Source: DAOTWP01 sp034435675 (lineage in GTDB: Bacteria > Chloroflexota > Anaerolineae > Aggregatilineales > Phototrophicaceae). Taken from it: DNA of 24,906 bases. The notes beneath the pieces are model-generated. The model did no database searches, was not told the DNA's origin, and worked only from the letters and a program-made list of their open reading frames with translations. Each line of letters begins with the position of its first letter. The first letter of the stretch is position 1. The DNA lies in assembly GCA_034435675.1 (NCBI GenBank), contig DAOTWP010000292.1, positions 1-24,906 on the forward strand, read 5' to 3'. Shown one piece after another: positions 1-7,487 of this stretch. Made by a program: the position numbers and the translations under genes.

Positions 1-339
1 GAAGAGGCGCTGCTTCAGGAAATCGAAGAAAAACCGGCGTGTCCGGGCTGTGGGCAGCGGGTTCATATCGACTGGCAGCTTTGCCCGCACTGCCACACCC
101 GCCTGAAGAAACCCTGTGTCAACTGCCGCCAGATGCTGGAGCTTTCGTGGTCAATTTGCCCCTACTGTGCGGCTAATCAAAGTAGCAGCGCGGAGCAATC
201 TCTCGTCAGCGCCGCGCGTCCGGCAGTCAGCGTACCCCAACAGCCCTATCCGCCCCAGTGGACACCCCAGCCCGCGGTACGCTACGGCAGTACGGCGGCG
301 GGGCAAAATCTGGAATTTGTCGAAAACGACGAATACTAA
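1..339 (+). CDS. Double zinc-ribbon protein, C-terminal part (5' end outside window)
   Basis: The reading frame is open from base 1 to a TAA at 337-339 and encodes the last 112 residues of a protein whose start lies outside the window. Four CxxC knuckles are visible: CPGC (visible residues 14-17), CPHC (28-31), CVNC (39-42) and CPYC (53-56). This is the spacing of two consecutive zinc ribbons as in DZANK/double-zinc-ribbon proteins. The remaining 55 residues are low in complexity, rich in Ser, Pro, Gln and Tyr, and probably disordered. Such ribbons usually serve as protein or nucleic-acid docking modules attached to another domain, but that domain is not visible here, so no specific function can be given. 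The gene converges on pyruvate kinase. Confidence 0.8.
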   Translation, partial: EEALLQEIEEKPACPGCGQRVHIDWQLCPHCHTRLKKPCVNCRQMLELSWSICPYCAANQSSSAEQSLVSAARPAVSVPQQPYPPQWTPQPAVRYGSTAAGQNLEFVENDEY

Positions 340-346
340 ATCAGTC

Positions 347-372
347 ATCGGGGCGAGGCAAAGCGCCCCGAT
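347..372. terminator. Bidirectional terminator-like hairpin between convergent genes
   Basis: A perfect 9-bp inverted repeat, ATCGGGGCG (347-355) and CGCCCCGAT (364-372), has an 8-base loop and lies in the 45-base gap between the zinc-ribbon gene and the end of pyk. It is very GC-rich and symmetric, as expected for a shared terminator of two convergent genes. Neither side has a clear run of T, so rho-independent function is inferred. Confidence 0.6.
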
Positions 373-384
373 AGCAGATATAGC

Positions 385-1851
385 TTAAATCTCCCCAGCT
401 TCACCCACAATGTGAATTTTGAGCAAGTTGGTCTGCCCTCCTACGCCGAACGGCACGCCGGCGATGATCACCGTGTGATCGCCGCGATGCACCAATCCTT
501 TGTTGTGTGCCGCGCGGATCAGTATGCTGATCATTTCATCAATCGTGTTGAACTGTGGGACCAACAGCGGTTGCACACCCCAAACCAATGCCATTCTTCG
601 ATATGTGGTCGGTTCTGGTGTCACGCACAAAATCGGTGTGCGTGGGCGCTGGCGCGCAACCCGTCGCGCCGTATAGCCGGTGAGTGTTGAGGTGATGATT
701 GCCTTGGGGTTCAGTGCTTCAGCAATCTCAAACGCTGATTGGCTGATTGCATCTGACACCGCCTCTTTGCTTTTCCCGGTCTGCTTGATATTAGCGAGAT
801 GCGGCGGGCGATTTTCGACAAAGTGTTGTTCGGCAATCTGCGCGATATTTGCCATCGTATGAACTGCTTCGACCGGATACTTGCCCGCAGCCGTTTCATT
901 GCTGAGCATTACTGCGTCTGTGCCGTCTACAATCGCATTGTAAACGTCGCTTGCTTCGGCACGGGTGGGACGCGGCAAATCCACCATCGAGTTAAGCATT
1001 TGCGTGGCGGTGATCACCGGCTTTCCGGCAAAGTTGCACAGACGAATGATGCGTTTTTGCTGGTAAGGAACCTGTTCGGCAGGGGTTTCCAGCCCCAGAT
1101 CGCCACGTGCCACCATAACGCCGTCGGAGGCTTCGATAATCGCCTCGATATTGGTGAGTGCCTCGTGCTTCTCAATCTTGGCAATTACCGCCGCATCGCC
1201 GCTTAGATGCCGGATGAGCCAGCGGAGTTCACGAATATCTTCCGGTGCGCGCACAAAAGACATGGCAATGTAATCTGCCTTTTGCTGAAGCGCGAATTCG
1301 ATGTCTGCGCGATCCTTTTCTGTAATCGCCGAGAGGGTCAGAAATGCACTGGGCGCAGTAACGCCTTTACGCGAGGTCAGCTCACCCCCGACGACGACCT
1401 CACAGAGCAGCGCGCGTGTTGTCACTTCACGTACGATAAATTCCAGCTTGCCGTCATCCAGCAGCACCTGCATTTCGGGGTGAATGTCGCGCACAAATTC
1501 CGGGTGTGGCAGGGTAACAACATTATTGGTGCCATCCGCAGCATCCAGCGTCAGGGTGATCTGATCTCCCGGTTGCAGCAGCAGGGGTTCATGGGCAATC
1601 TTGCCAATGCGAATTTTCGGCCCCTGAATATCGCACATAATGGCGATAACCACATCTTCTTCTGCTGCGATGCGCCGCACAAGGGCGATTGTTTCCTCGT
1701 GGCGGTTATGTTCGCCGTGCGACATATTGATGCGCACAACATCCATCCCGGCACGGATCAGTTTGCGCAGTACAGTTTCGTCCCACGATGCCGGTCCGAT
1801 TGTAGCGACTATTTTGGTGCGCTTGTTCGGGCGATGGTTGTTGGTTGGCAA
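385..1851 (-). CDS. pyk: Pyruvate kinase
   Basis: Cytoplasmic glycolytic enzyme transferring phosphate from phosphoenolpyruvate to ADP to give pyruvate and ATP. The 488-residue product has the full set of family motifs: TKIVATIGPAS (residues 12-22), the RINMSHG stretch with Arg40, Asn42 and Ser44 for substrate and potassium binding, DIQGPKIR (74-81), catalytic Lys224 followed by Glu226 of the metal site, and MVARGDLG (245-252). The C-terminal allosteric domain is present and the length is normal for a type without the extra PEP-utilising domain. The start is a TTG at 1849-1851; it is preferred because AAAGGA sits 7 bases upstream and the conserved domain begins a few residues later. It lies downstream of eno on the same strand, 292 bases away, so the two consecutive last steps of glycolysis are clustered. 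Confidence 0.96.
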   Translation of the reverse strand: MPTNNHRPNKRTKIVATIGPASWDETVLRKLIRAGMDVVRINMSHGEHNRHEETIALVRRIAAEEDVVIAIMCDIQGPKIRIGKIAHEPLLLQPGDQITLTLDAADGTNNVVTLPHPEFVRDIHPEMQVLLDDGKLEFIVREVTTRALLCEVVVGGELTSRKGVTAPSAFLTLSAITEKDRADIEFALQQKADYIAMSFVRAPEDIRELRWLIRHLSGDAAVIAKIEKHEALTNIEAIIEASDGVMVARGDLGLETPAEQVPYQQKRIIRLCNFAGKPVITATQMLNSMVDLPRPTRAEASDVYNAIVDGTDAVMLSNETAAGKYPVEAVHTMANIAQIAEQHFVENRPPHLANIKQTGKSKEAVSDAISQSAFEIAEALNPKAIITSTLTGYTARRVARQRPRTPILCVTPEPTTYRRMALVWGVQPLLVPQFNTIDEMISILIRAAHNKGLVHRGDHTVIIAGVPFGVGGQTNLLKIHIVGEAGEI

Positions 1852-1858
1852 GGTCGGG

Positions 1859-1864
1859 TCCTTT
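1859..1864 (-). promoter_or_regulatory. Ribosome binding site of pyk deciding a TTG start
   Basis: On the minus strand AAAGGA lies 7 bases before the TTG at 1851-1849. No ATG or GTG in frame near the start of the conserved domain has a comparable site, which supports TTG as the pyk start. Confidence 0.6.
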
Positions 1865-1923
1865 CTGGCGAATTTGGATCAGACGAATGGCAAAAAACCC
1901 CAGACAGACGAAAGCTTGAATGT

Positions 1924-1985
1924 CTATCCGTAAACGTGGGCAAGGGGATCAATCCCCTTGTTCAGGAATACGGGTTTATGGATAG
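1924..1985 (+). repeat. 62-bp palindromic intergenic repeat, copy A
   Basis: Outer arms CTATCCGTAAAC (1924-1935) and GTTTATGGATAG (1974-1985) pair over 12 positions with a single G-T wobble. They enclose a perfect inner hairpin, CAAGGGGAT (1941-1949) and ATCCCCTTG (1952-1960), with a 2-base loop. The element lies in the eno-pyk spacer. A second copy in opposite orientation is at 10936-10997; hand alignment without gaps gives about 42 of 62 identical positions. It may be a REP- or MITE-like mobile repeat, and here it could also act on eno termination. Confidence 0.65.
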
Positions 1986-2068
1986 GTTCTAAAGCAAAGG
2001 GCACTGGCAACCTGAAGTTGCGAAGCATCACCCTCTCGCTTGTGCCTGGTGCTGTCTTTTAAGCTTGT

Positions 2069-2117
2069 GGCGGCATGGGCAGGCGTAGACATGCGCTTCG
2101 TCCTATGCCATGCCGCC
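2069..2117 (-). terminator. Stem-loop just downstream of eno
   Basis: GGCGGCATGG (2069-2078) and CCATGCCGCC (2108-2117) form a perfect 10-bp stem with a 29-base loop, starting 27 bases after the enolase stop codon in the direction of eno transcription. No T run follows, so it is at best an imperfect terminator or an mRNA 3'-end stabiliser. The rest of the 1852-2143 spacer holds repeat copy A and no convincing promoter box for pyk. Confidence 0.4.
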
Positions 2118-2143
2118 GGTTCAATGCTGACAACGCTTGTCGT

Positions 2144-3436
2144 CTAGAGATCGCGACTCAGATTGGTGAAAGCGTTCTTTCCGGCATAAACCGCCGCACT
2201 ACCCAGTTCTTCTTCAATGCGCAGCAGTTGATTGAACTTGGCAACACGGTCAGTCCGCGCTGGCGCACCGGTCTTAATCTGCCCAGCGTTCATGGCAACC
2301 GCCAGATCTGAAATAGTGGTATCTTCGGTTTCACCGCTGCGGTGGCTGGTGACTACCGTCCAGCCGTGACGCTGGCTCAGGTGCGCAGCTGCCAACGCTT
2401 CGGTCAGGCTGCCGATCTGGTTGACCTTGAACAACAGTGAGTTGGCAGCTCTTTCGCGGATACCGCGTTTGACACGCTCAACATTGGTGACCAGCAGGTC
2501 ATCCCCGACAACCTGAACGCGATCTCCTACGCGGGCAACCAATCGTGACCAGTTTTCCCAGTCATTTTCCGCAAGCCCGTCTTCCAATGAGATGATCGGA
2601 TAGCGTTCGCACCAGTCTGCCCAGAATTCGACCATTTCCTCGCCGGACAGCACCTTGCCCTCGATGTCAAGGTGATATTTGCCGTCACGGTATAGTTCGG
2701 AGGTTGCCGGATCAAGCGCGATAAACACCTGCTCGCCAGCTTTGTAGCCGGCTTTGCCGATTGCTTCCATGATGACATCCAGCGCTGCCTGATTCGAGCC
2801 GAGGCTCGGCGCAAACCCGCCTTCATCCCCGACATTCGTGGCAAAGCCTTTGTCGTGGATCACTTTCTTAAGTGTCTGGTAGATTTCCGCGCACCAGCGC
2901 AGCCCTTCGCGGAACGTCTCCGCGCCGATAGGCATCACCATAAATTCCTGAAAGTCTGTGCTGCCGATCGCATGTTTGCCGCCATTCATGATATTCATCA
3001 TCGGCACAGGCAGGACATGGGCATGGATGCCACCCATATAGGCATACAACGGCAGACCGGCGCTGTCAGCGGCTGCCCGAGCGACTGCCATGGAGACGCC
3101 GAGAATGGCATTGGCACCCAGATTCTTCTTGCTTGGCGTGCCATCCAATGCAATCATTGCGTCATCCAGCGCCTTCTGGTTAAAGGCATACATGCCTATC
3201 AGAGCGTCGGCGATCTTGGTATTGACGGCGTCTACTGCTTTCAGGACGCCCTTGCCCATGTAGCGGCTCTTATCTCCGTCGCGCAGTTCCAGCGCTTCAT
3301 GTTCACCGGTTGATGCGCCGCTGGGCACAATTGCGCGCCCAAAGGCACCATCTTCGAGGTAAACCTCGACCTCAACCGTTGGGTTGCCACGTGAATCAAG
3401 TACTTCGCGGGCGTGAATCTTTTCGATGAAACTCAT
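2144..3436 (-). CDS. eno: Enolase (phosphopyruvate hydratase)
   Basis: Cytoplasmic, magnesium-dependent conversion of 2-phosphoglycerate to phosphoenolpyruvate, the substrate of the pyruvate kinase encoded next downstream. The 430-residue product has the normal length. Motifs: the N-terminal REVLDSRGNPT, SGASTGEHEALELRDGD with the flexible catalytic loop, TDFQEF with the proton-shuttle region Glu, ALDPATSE and SLEDGL for metal ligands, LLFKVNQIGS with the catalytic Lys, and SHRSGETED near the C-terminus. The usual HADN after NGG is HAIG here, a mild deviation. The ATG at 3436 is chosen over an upstream in-frame codon because AAGGAG lies about 10 bases before it and the enolase fold begins directly after it. 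A perfect TATAAT box lies about 50 bases upstream. Confidence 0.97.
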   Translation of the reverse strand: MSFIEKIHAREVLDSRGNPTVEVEVYLEDGAFGRAIVPSGASTGEHEALELRDGDKSRYMGKGVLKAVDAVNTKIADALIGMYAFNQKALDDAMIALDGTPSKKNLGANAILGVSMAVARAAADSAGLPLYAYMGGIHAHVLPVPMMNIMNGGKHAIGSTDFQEFMVMPIGAETFREGLRWCAEIYQTLKKVIHDKGFATNVGDEGGFAPSLGSNQAALDVIMEAIGKAGYKAGEQVFIALDPATSELYRDGKYHLDIEGKVLSGEEMVEFWADWCERYPIISLEDGLAENDWENWSRLVARVGDRVQVVGDDLLVTNVERVKRGIRERAANSLLFKVNQIGSLTEALAAAHLSQRHGWTVVTSHRSGETEDTTISDLAVAMNAGQIKTGAPARTDRVAKFNQLLRIEEELGSAAVYAGKNAFTNLSRDL

Positions 3437-3484
3437 TGTGAGTTTTCTCCTTGTAGTTGTGGATACCTTACGGTACACCGGGCA

Positions 3485-3490
3485 ATTATA
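3485..3490 (-). promoter_or_regulatory. Candidate -10 box for eno
   Basis: TATAAT reads on the minus strand at 3490-3485, 49 bases before the eno ATG, inside the 164-base divergent spacer between eno and the desulfurase gene. The sequence ATTATAAT is symmetric, so TATAAT also occurs on the plus strand (3487-3492). The -35 region at the right distance is poor. For the plus-strand gene, TAAAAT (3555-3560) with TTAAAC 16 bases upstream is a weaker possibility. Confidence 0.4.
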
Positions 3491-3600
3491 ATCTATCCCT
3501 GCATTCCTACCACCATCAACCATTGTTTGGGCTTAAACTCCTGTCATGTTCAGATAAAATATCCAGGCTGATGTCTGGGACTGGAAGGAAGTCAACTACA

Positions 3601-4773
3601 ATGACTGTGCAGCGTTCGGTCTATCTCGACCATTCTGCCTCAACGCCTACCGATTCGCGCGTTGTGGATGCGATGCTGCCTTATTTTTACGAGGATTACG
3701 GCAATGCATCGTCGGCACATCGCTTTGGACGCCGTGCCGAGCAGGCGATTGAAACGGCGCGTGAAACCGTTGCGCATGTGCTGAACTGCCGCCCATCCGA
3801 AGTAGTCTTTACCAGCGGTGGTTCAGAGAGTGATAACCTCGCTGTGCGCGGCGCTGCATGGACACAGCATGCCTCAGGCAAAGGCAAGCACCTGATTACC
3901 ACGCCGATTGAGCACGATGCAGTTATCAAGACGGTTGAGCAGCTTACGGACTATATGGGCTTTACCAGCACGCTGCTGCCGGTGGATCAGACAGGACTGG
4001 TAGATGTCGAGGACTTTGCTGCCGCTATTGAGCCAGGCACAACCCTTGCCAGCGTGATGTATGCCAGCAATGAGGTCGGCACGGTTGAACCTTTGCCAAA
4101 ACTGACGGCACTCGCTCATGAGTGGGGTATCCTGCTGCATACGGATGCCGTGCAGGCGGCGGGGCAGCTTCCGCTGGATGTCCAACAACTGGGTGTGGAT
4201 ATGCTCAGTCTGTCTGCGCACAAGTTTTATGGTCCAAAAGGTGTCGGGCTGCTCTATGTCCGCGCTGGCATTACACTGCTGCCCAGTCAGGCTGGCGGCG
4301 GGCACGAGTCTGGACGGCGCGCAGGGACGCACAATACGCCCGGAATCGTTGGCATGGCAAAGGCGCTTCAACTGGCATACGAAGAATATGAAGCACGTAC
4401 TGCCCATTTCCGGCAGATGCGCAATATGCTCGTAGACGGCATTCTGAGCCGAGTGCCCAATGCCGCGCTCACCGGGCACCCACAGCAGCGTTTGCCCGCC
4501 CACGCGAGTTTTGTATTTGACGGTGTTGACGGCAACACACTGTTGATGCATCTGGACATGAAAGGTGTGGCAGCCAGCAGTGCGTCGGCGTGTAAGACCG
4601 GCAATCCCGAACCGTCTGGAGTTTTGTTGGCGCTCGGTTATCCGCCAGACGCCGCATTGGGCAGCCTGCGGCTGTCTGTTGGGCTGCAAACCACCGAAGC
4701 CGACATTGCTTATGCTGTTGATGCGGTTGCGTCCAGCGTGGAAAAGCTGTACCGTTTGCGCCAATCGTCTTGA
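3601..4773 (+). CDS. Cysteine desulfurase (NifS/IscS family, PLP-dependent)
   Basis: PLP enzyme that removes sulfur from L-cysteine to give alanine and an enzyme-bound persulfide. The 390-residue product carries YLDHSASTP at residues 8-16, His105 that stacks on the cofactor, Asp182 in TDAVQ, the Schiff-base Lys208 in SAHKFYGPKG, GGGHESGRRAGTHNTP (232-247), and the sulfur-carrying Cys331 in SASACKTGNPEPSG. An in-frame codon exists at 3457, but the conserved fold starts at the ATG at 3601, which is preceded by GGAAGGAAG with 9 bases spacing. It is followed 93 bases later by mnmA on the same strand, so its likely main job is to feed sulfur to tRNA thiolation, though iron-sulfur assembly is also possible. 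No iscU/sufU is present in the window. IscS, NifS and YrvO cannot be distinguished from sequence alone. Confidence 0.93.
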   Translation: MTVQRSVYLDHSASTPTDSRVVDAMLPYFYEDYGNASSAHRFGRRAEQAIETARETVAHVLNCRPSEVVFTSGGSESDNLAVRGAAWTQHASGKGKHLITTPIEHDAVIKTVEQLTDYMGFTSTLLPVDQTGLVDVEDFAAAIEPGTTLASVMYASNEVGTVEPLPKLTALAHEWGILLHTDAVQAAGQLPLDVQQLGVDMLSLSAHKFYGPKGVGLLYVRAGITLLPSQAGGGHESGRRAGTHNTPGIVGMAKALQLAYEEYEARTAHFRQMRNMLVDGILSRVPNAALTGHPQQRLPAHASFVFDGVDGNTLLMHLDMKGVAASSASACKTGNPEPSGVLLALGYPPDAALGSLRLSVGLQTTEADIAYAVDAVASSVEKLYRLRQSS

Positions 4774-4808
4774 ACGCCCCAATCGTATTGTGATCCATAT
4801 GGGGCGTT
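4773..4808 (+). terminator. Hairpin overlapping the desulfurase stop codon
   Basis: AACGCCCCA (4773-4781) and TGGGGCGTT (4800-4808) form a perfect 9-bp stem with an 18-base loop; its first base is the last base of the TGA stop. It lies between the desulfurase and mnmA, with no following T run. It could reduce read-through into mnmA or stabilise the upstream transcript; the direction of its effect is not known. Confidence 0.45.
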
Positions 4809-4866
4809 GCGAGACGCTGGCAGGCTGTCGGTAACGTTAGTTGGGTTGGTATGGTTTTGAAGAACT

Positions 4867-5958
4867 ATGAATGCAGATATACGTGTCGTAGTTGCGATGA
4901 GTGGTGGAGTAGACAGTTCGGTTGCTGCCGCACTGCTGCTCGAACAGGGCTATGATGTTGTCGGTATGATGATGCGTCTATGGTCGGAAGAAACCGCAGA
5001 CGGGCGCGTGCATAACCGCTGCTGCACGCCGGAACAGATGGCAGATGCACGCCGAATCGCGGATCAATTGGGCATCCCGTTTTATGTACTCGATACCAAA
5101 GAGGTCTTTCGCGGCAAAATCGTGCAGTATTTCATTGACCAGCACCGGCACGGCTTTACGCCCAATCCTTGCCTGGAATGCAACCGGCACATTCGCTTTA
5201 CCTGGCTGCTGGAAAACGCGCTCGCGCTGGATGCGGACTATCTCGCTACCGGGCACTATGCGCAGGTTGACCGCGATCCTGACGGGCACTTTTTGCTAAA
5301 GAAAGGCGCGGATGATGCCAAAGACCAGAGTTATGTGCTTAGTGTGCTGACACAGGATATGCTGCGCCATGCCATGTTCCCTGTTGGGCAGTACACCAAA
5401 CCGCAGGTGCGCGAACTGGCACGCCGCTTTGGGCTGCCTACCGCCAGCAAGCAGGACAGTCAGGATTTGTGTTTTCTGGGCGATGGCGATTACCGGCGCT
5501 TTCTGAGCGAACATGCGCCGGAGATTATGCAGCCGGGACCAATTGTGCGCGCCAATGGAACAATCATCGGTGAGCATTCGGGCTTGGCGAATTACACGAT
5601 TGGTCAGCGTAAGGGCTTGGGTATCACCTTTGCCGAACCGCTTTATGTGATTGCTATGAATCCTTACCGCAACGCGCTGGTAGTGGGCACACGCGATGAA
5701 CTAGGGAGTTCGGAGCTGACTGCCGGGCGTGTCAACTGGATTCAGGGCGCAGCGCCGCAGCAGTCCCTGCACGGGGAAGTCAAGATTCGCTACAAGGCAA
5801 AGCCTGTTCCTGCGCTGGTTACACCGCTGCCAGATAACCGCATGCACGTCAGATTTGATCAGCCCCTGCGCGACATTGCGCCGGGACAGGGGGCGGTGGT
5901 TTATCAGGGTGAGCTTTGCTTGGGCGGTGGCATCATCGAGCGTTCGACGTCGCTGTAG
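4867..5958 (+). CDS. mnmA: tRNA-specific 2-thiouridylase MnmA
   Basis: Adenylates U34 of the Lys, Glu and Gln tRNAs and replaces the C2 oxygen with sulfur, giving 2-thiouridine. The 363-residue product has the usual length. It contains the PP-loop SGGVDSS (12-18), NPCLECN with catalytic Cys105, the conserved ATGHYA (127-132), DQSYVL (153-158), and QDLCF with the second catalytic Cys202. The C-terminal beta-barrel region is intact, with GQRKGLG and the typical closing segment near LGGGIIE. Sulfur would come from the desulfurase encoded just upstream. The ATG at 4867 has only a weak GAAGA upstream, so translation may be modest. It converges with the prepilin-peptidase gene across 34 bases. Confidence 0.96.
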   Translation: MNADIRVVVAMSGGVDSSVAAALLLEQGYDVVGMMMRLWSEETADGRVHNRCCTPEQMADARRIADQLGIPFYVLDTKEVFRGKIVQYFIDQHRHGFTPNPCLECNRHIRFTWLLENALALDADYLATGHYAQVDRDPDGHFLLKKGADDAKDQSYVLSVLTQDMLRHAMFPVGQYTKPQVRELARRFGLPTASKQDSQDLCFLGDGDYRRFLSEHAPEIMQPGPIVRANGTIIGEHSGLANYTIGQRKGLGITFAEPLYVIAMNPYRNALVVGTRDELGSSELTAGRVNWIQGAAPQQSLHGEVKIRYKAKPVPALVTPLPDNRMHVRFDQPLRDIAPGQGAVVYQGELCLGGGIIERSTSL

Positions 5959-5992
5959 GTCAGCGTGGGATGCGGCTTCCTTTTCCGTGCCT

Positions 5993-6910
5993 TCAAACGG
6001 GCGGGAAGTATGCCCCCAGAAATGCGCCCACCGCATCCTGAAACAGCAGCATTAATGCCGTTGCAATCACAATATAGGGTCCATACGGCAAAGCAGTAAA
6101 CGCCTGATAACGATTGCGCAGCAGCACCGCCAGCAGTAGGTACAGAAACGCCCCCAGCGCCCCCAACATGACCGCGATAAACATCGTGAAAATTGCCGCT
6201 CGCCAACCGAGAATTAGACCGGCAAGCGTCATCATCATCACATCACCATAGCCAAAGGCGACTTCGTCGATCTGCTTGCCGCGCGTCTTGGACATCGCCG
6301 CCGTAAAGACGAAGCCCCCCAGATAAAAGGCGTAAAAAACGCCAAAGCCTAACGCGCCGCCAATCAACGTATCTACCAGATTAGGTCCGCTGTTGGCGAT
6401 ATTCACCGTGGTTAGCAGCGCATCAACCAGCGCAATGCCGAACGAGGGGATCATCACGGCGAACAGGATCAGCCGGTGTTCGACATCCACGACGATCACC
6501 AGTACAAAAATCGCCATATAAATCAGCCAGAAGGCAAACTGGGCGAGGTTGATCTGATGCGTTACGGCGGTGAGATACGCGATAACAAATGCGCCCGCAG
6601 TTGACAGCTCGGTCAGCGGGTAGCGCCACGAGAGGTGGTTGGGCAGGGTGATGGTGTATTCCGGCTCTCCGGTTTCTGTTTCCCCGAAGCGAAACTCAAC
6701 CGTTTCAGGTTGTTCCCCCGCGGGGCGGCGCTGCCCCAGCAGAAACGCGGTGATGCCCAACCATGCCGTTCTGGGGCGTGGGGTGCCATCGCGGTATCGG
6801 GGAGGGAATTTGACGCGACGGTGAAAGGGCAGGTCGTCTGCCAGCGTGTTCAGCACGCCCCCAATCACAATGCCGAATACAAGCAACAAAATGATGATGA
6901 ACAAGTCCAT
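5993..6910 (-). CDS. Prepilin-peptidase-like membrane protein (A24 family) without cysteines
   Basis: Predicted polytopic inner-membrane aspartic protease of 305 residues, of the type that cleaves type IV prepilin leaders. Visible landmarks are GGVLNTLADDLP near residue 18 (family GxxxN..RLP), RYPLTEL (96-102), VDVEHRLI with catalytic Asp142, FGYGDVMMM with Asp223 in the GxGD motif, and PYGPYI (275-280). About seven or eight hydrophobic spans are present. The usual tetracysteine zinc site of the cytoplasmic loop is absent, and the whole protein has no Cys; the loop at 30-95 is charged instead. The ATG at 6910 is chosen because GAAGGA lies 7 bases upstream and a membrane span follows at once. 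It is the last gene of a five-gene operon, 31 bases after the JAMM gene. No pilin gene is visible in the window, so the substrate is unknown. Confidence 0.8.
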   Translation of the reverse strand: MDLFIIILLLVFGIVIGGVLNTLADDLPFHRRVKFPPRYRDGTPRPRTAWLGITAFLLGQRRPAGEQPETVEFRFGETETGEPEYTITLPNHLSWRYPLTELSTAGAFVIAYLTAVTHQINLAQFAFWLIYMAIFVLVIVVDVEHRLILFAVMIPSFGIALVDALLTTVNIANSGPNLVDTLIGGALGFGVFYAFYLGGFVFTAAMSKTRGKQIDEVAFGYGDVMMMTLAGLILGWRAAIFTMFIAVMLGALGAFLYLLLAVLLRNRYQAFTALPYGPYIVIATALMLLFQDAVGAFLGAYFPPV

Positions 6911-6941
6911 AAGCGAGTCCTTCGCCAGCGCGGCGTATTCG

Positions 6942-7484
6942 TCAGCGCAGCAGGTCGGGTGCTGGCGGCAGCAGCGATAACGATATGGATAGCATAATCG
7001 CAAATGCAATCAGCGCGCTGATAAGAATTGCGATAATTTGTGCGCGTGTCAGCGTCGAGTGTTCGGCTTCCGGTTTGTCACCGCCGATGTGCAGTTCCAG
7101 TGGCAGCACCTGCTCCCGGTTGATCTGCCATGCTGCGAAGCGTGTTTCACCCTGTCGCACACCAACAATGAGATAAGCCGTCTCCGGGTACGCCGCCTCG
7201 CGGATGTCCGTTGGTGATGGGCGTGGTTCACCATCGGGATGGGAATGGTAGATACCAATCAGCGCCAGCCCGGTCCGTTCAAAGTCATATAACGTGCGAA
7301 CCAACGCCTGCGGTTCAATGACGTACTGGCGCAGGGGATCGGCGGCAGCATTCGGCAGTGGAACGACCACGTGGGCGACACTGCCTCTGCCGCCAATCAT
7401 CCCACAGGCTTCAGCCGGGTGGTCTGCCAGCGCATGCTGGGCAATTGTCAGCGCCTGTTCGTGCGACAGCCACAGCGTGCGCAT
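6942..7484 (-). CDS. Membrane-anchored JAMM/MPN metalloprotease (Mov34/PAD-1, M67-like)
   Basis: The 180-residue product has a complete JAMM zinc site: Glu25 in PAEACGM, then His80-Ser-His82, Ser90 and Asp93 in the exact HSH-x7-S-x2-D spacing. Prokaryotic members remove C-terminal extensions or conjugates from ubiquitin-like or sulfur-carrier proteins (for example Mec acting on CysO), or cleave other isopeptide-like bonds. An acidic/basic linker is followed by a hydrophobic span at about 148-172 and a short LR-ending tail, so the protease domain is probably tethered to the membrane from the cytoplasmic side. The ATG at 7484 follows the upstream stop codon by 3 bases, which indicates translational coupling. 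The substrate is not identifiable here. Confidence 0.88.
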   Translation of the reverse strand: MRTLWLSHEQALTIAQHALADHPAEACGMIGGRGSVAHVVVPLPNAAADPLRQYVIEPQALVRTLYDFERTGLALIGIYHSHPDGEPRPSPTDIREAAYPETAYLIVGVRQGETRFAAWQINREQVLPLELHIGGDKPEAEHSTLTRAQIIAILISALIAFAIMLSISLSLLPPAPDLLR

Positions 7485-7487
7485 GAA

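Noticed and set aside
1207..1992. 261-codon plus-strand frame
   Set aside because: It lies antisense to pyk, with no family pattern; the pyk frame has all catalytic motifs.
3481..3540. Third copy of the 62-base repeat (CTATCC followed by ATTCCT)
   Set aside because: Only scattered short matches; no core hairpin and no closing arm.
3874..4782. 302-codon minus-strand frame
   Set aside because: Mirror frame of the cysteine desulfurase gene; the translated sequence is Arg/Gln/His-rich without domain features.
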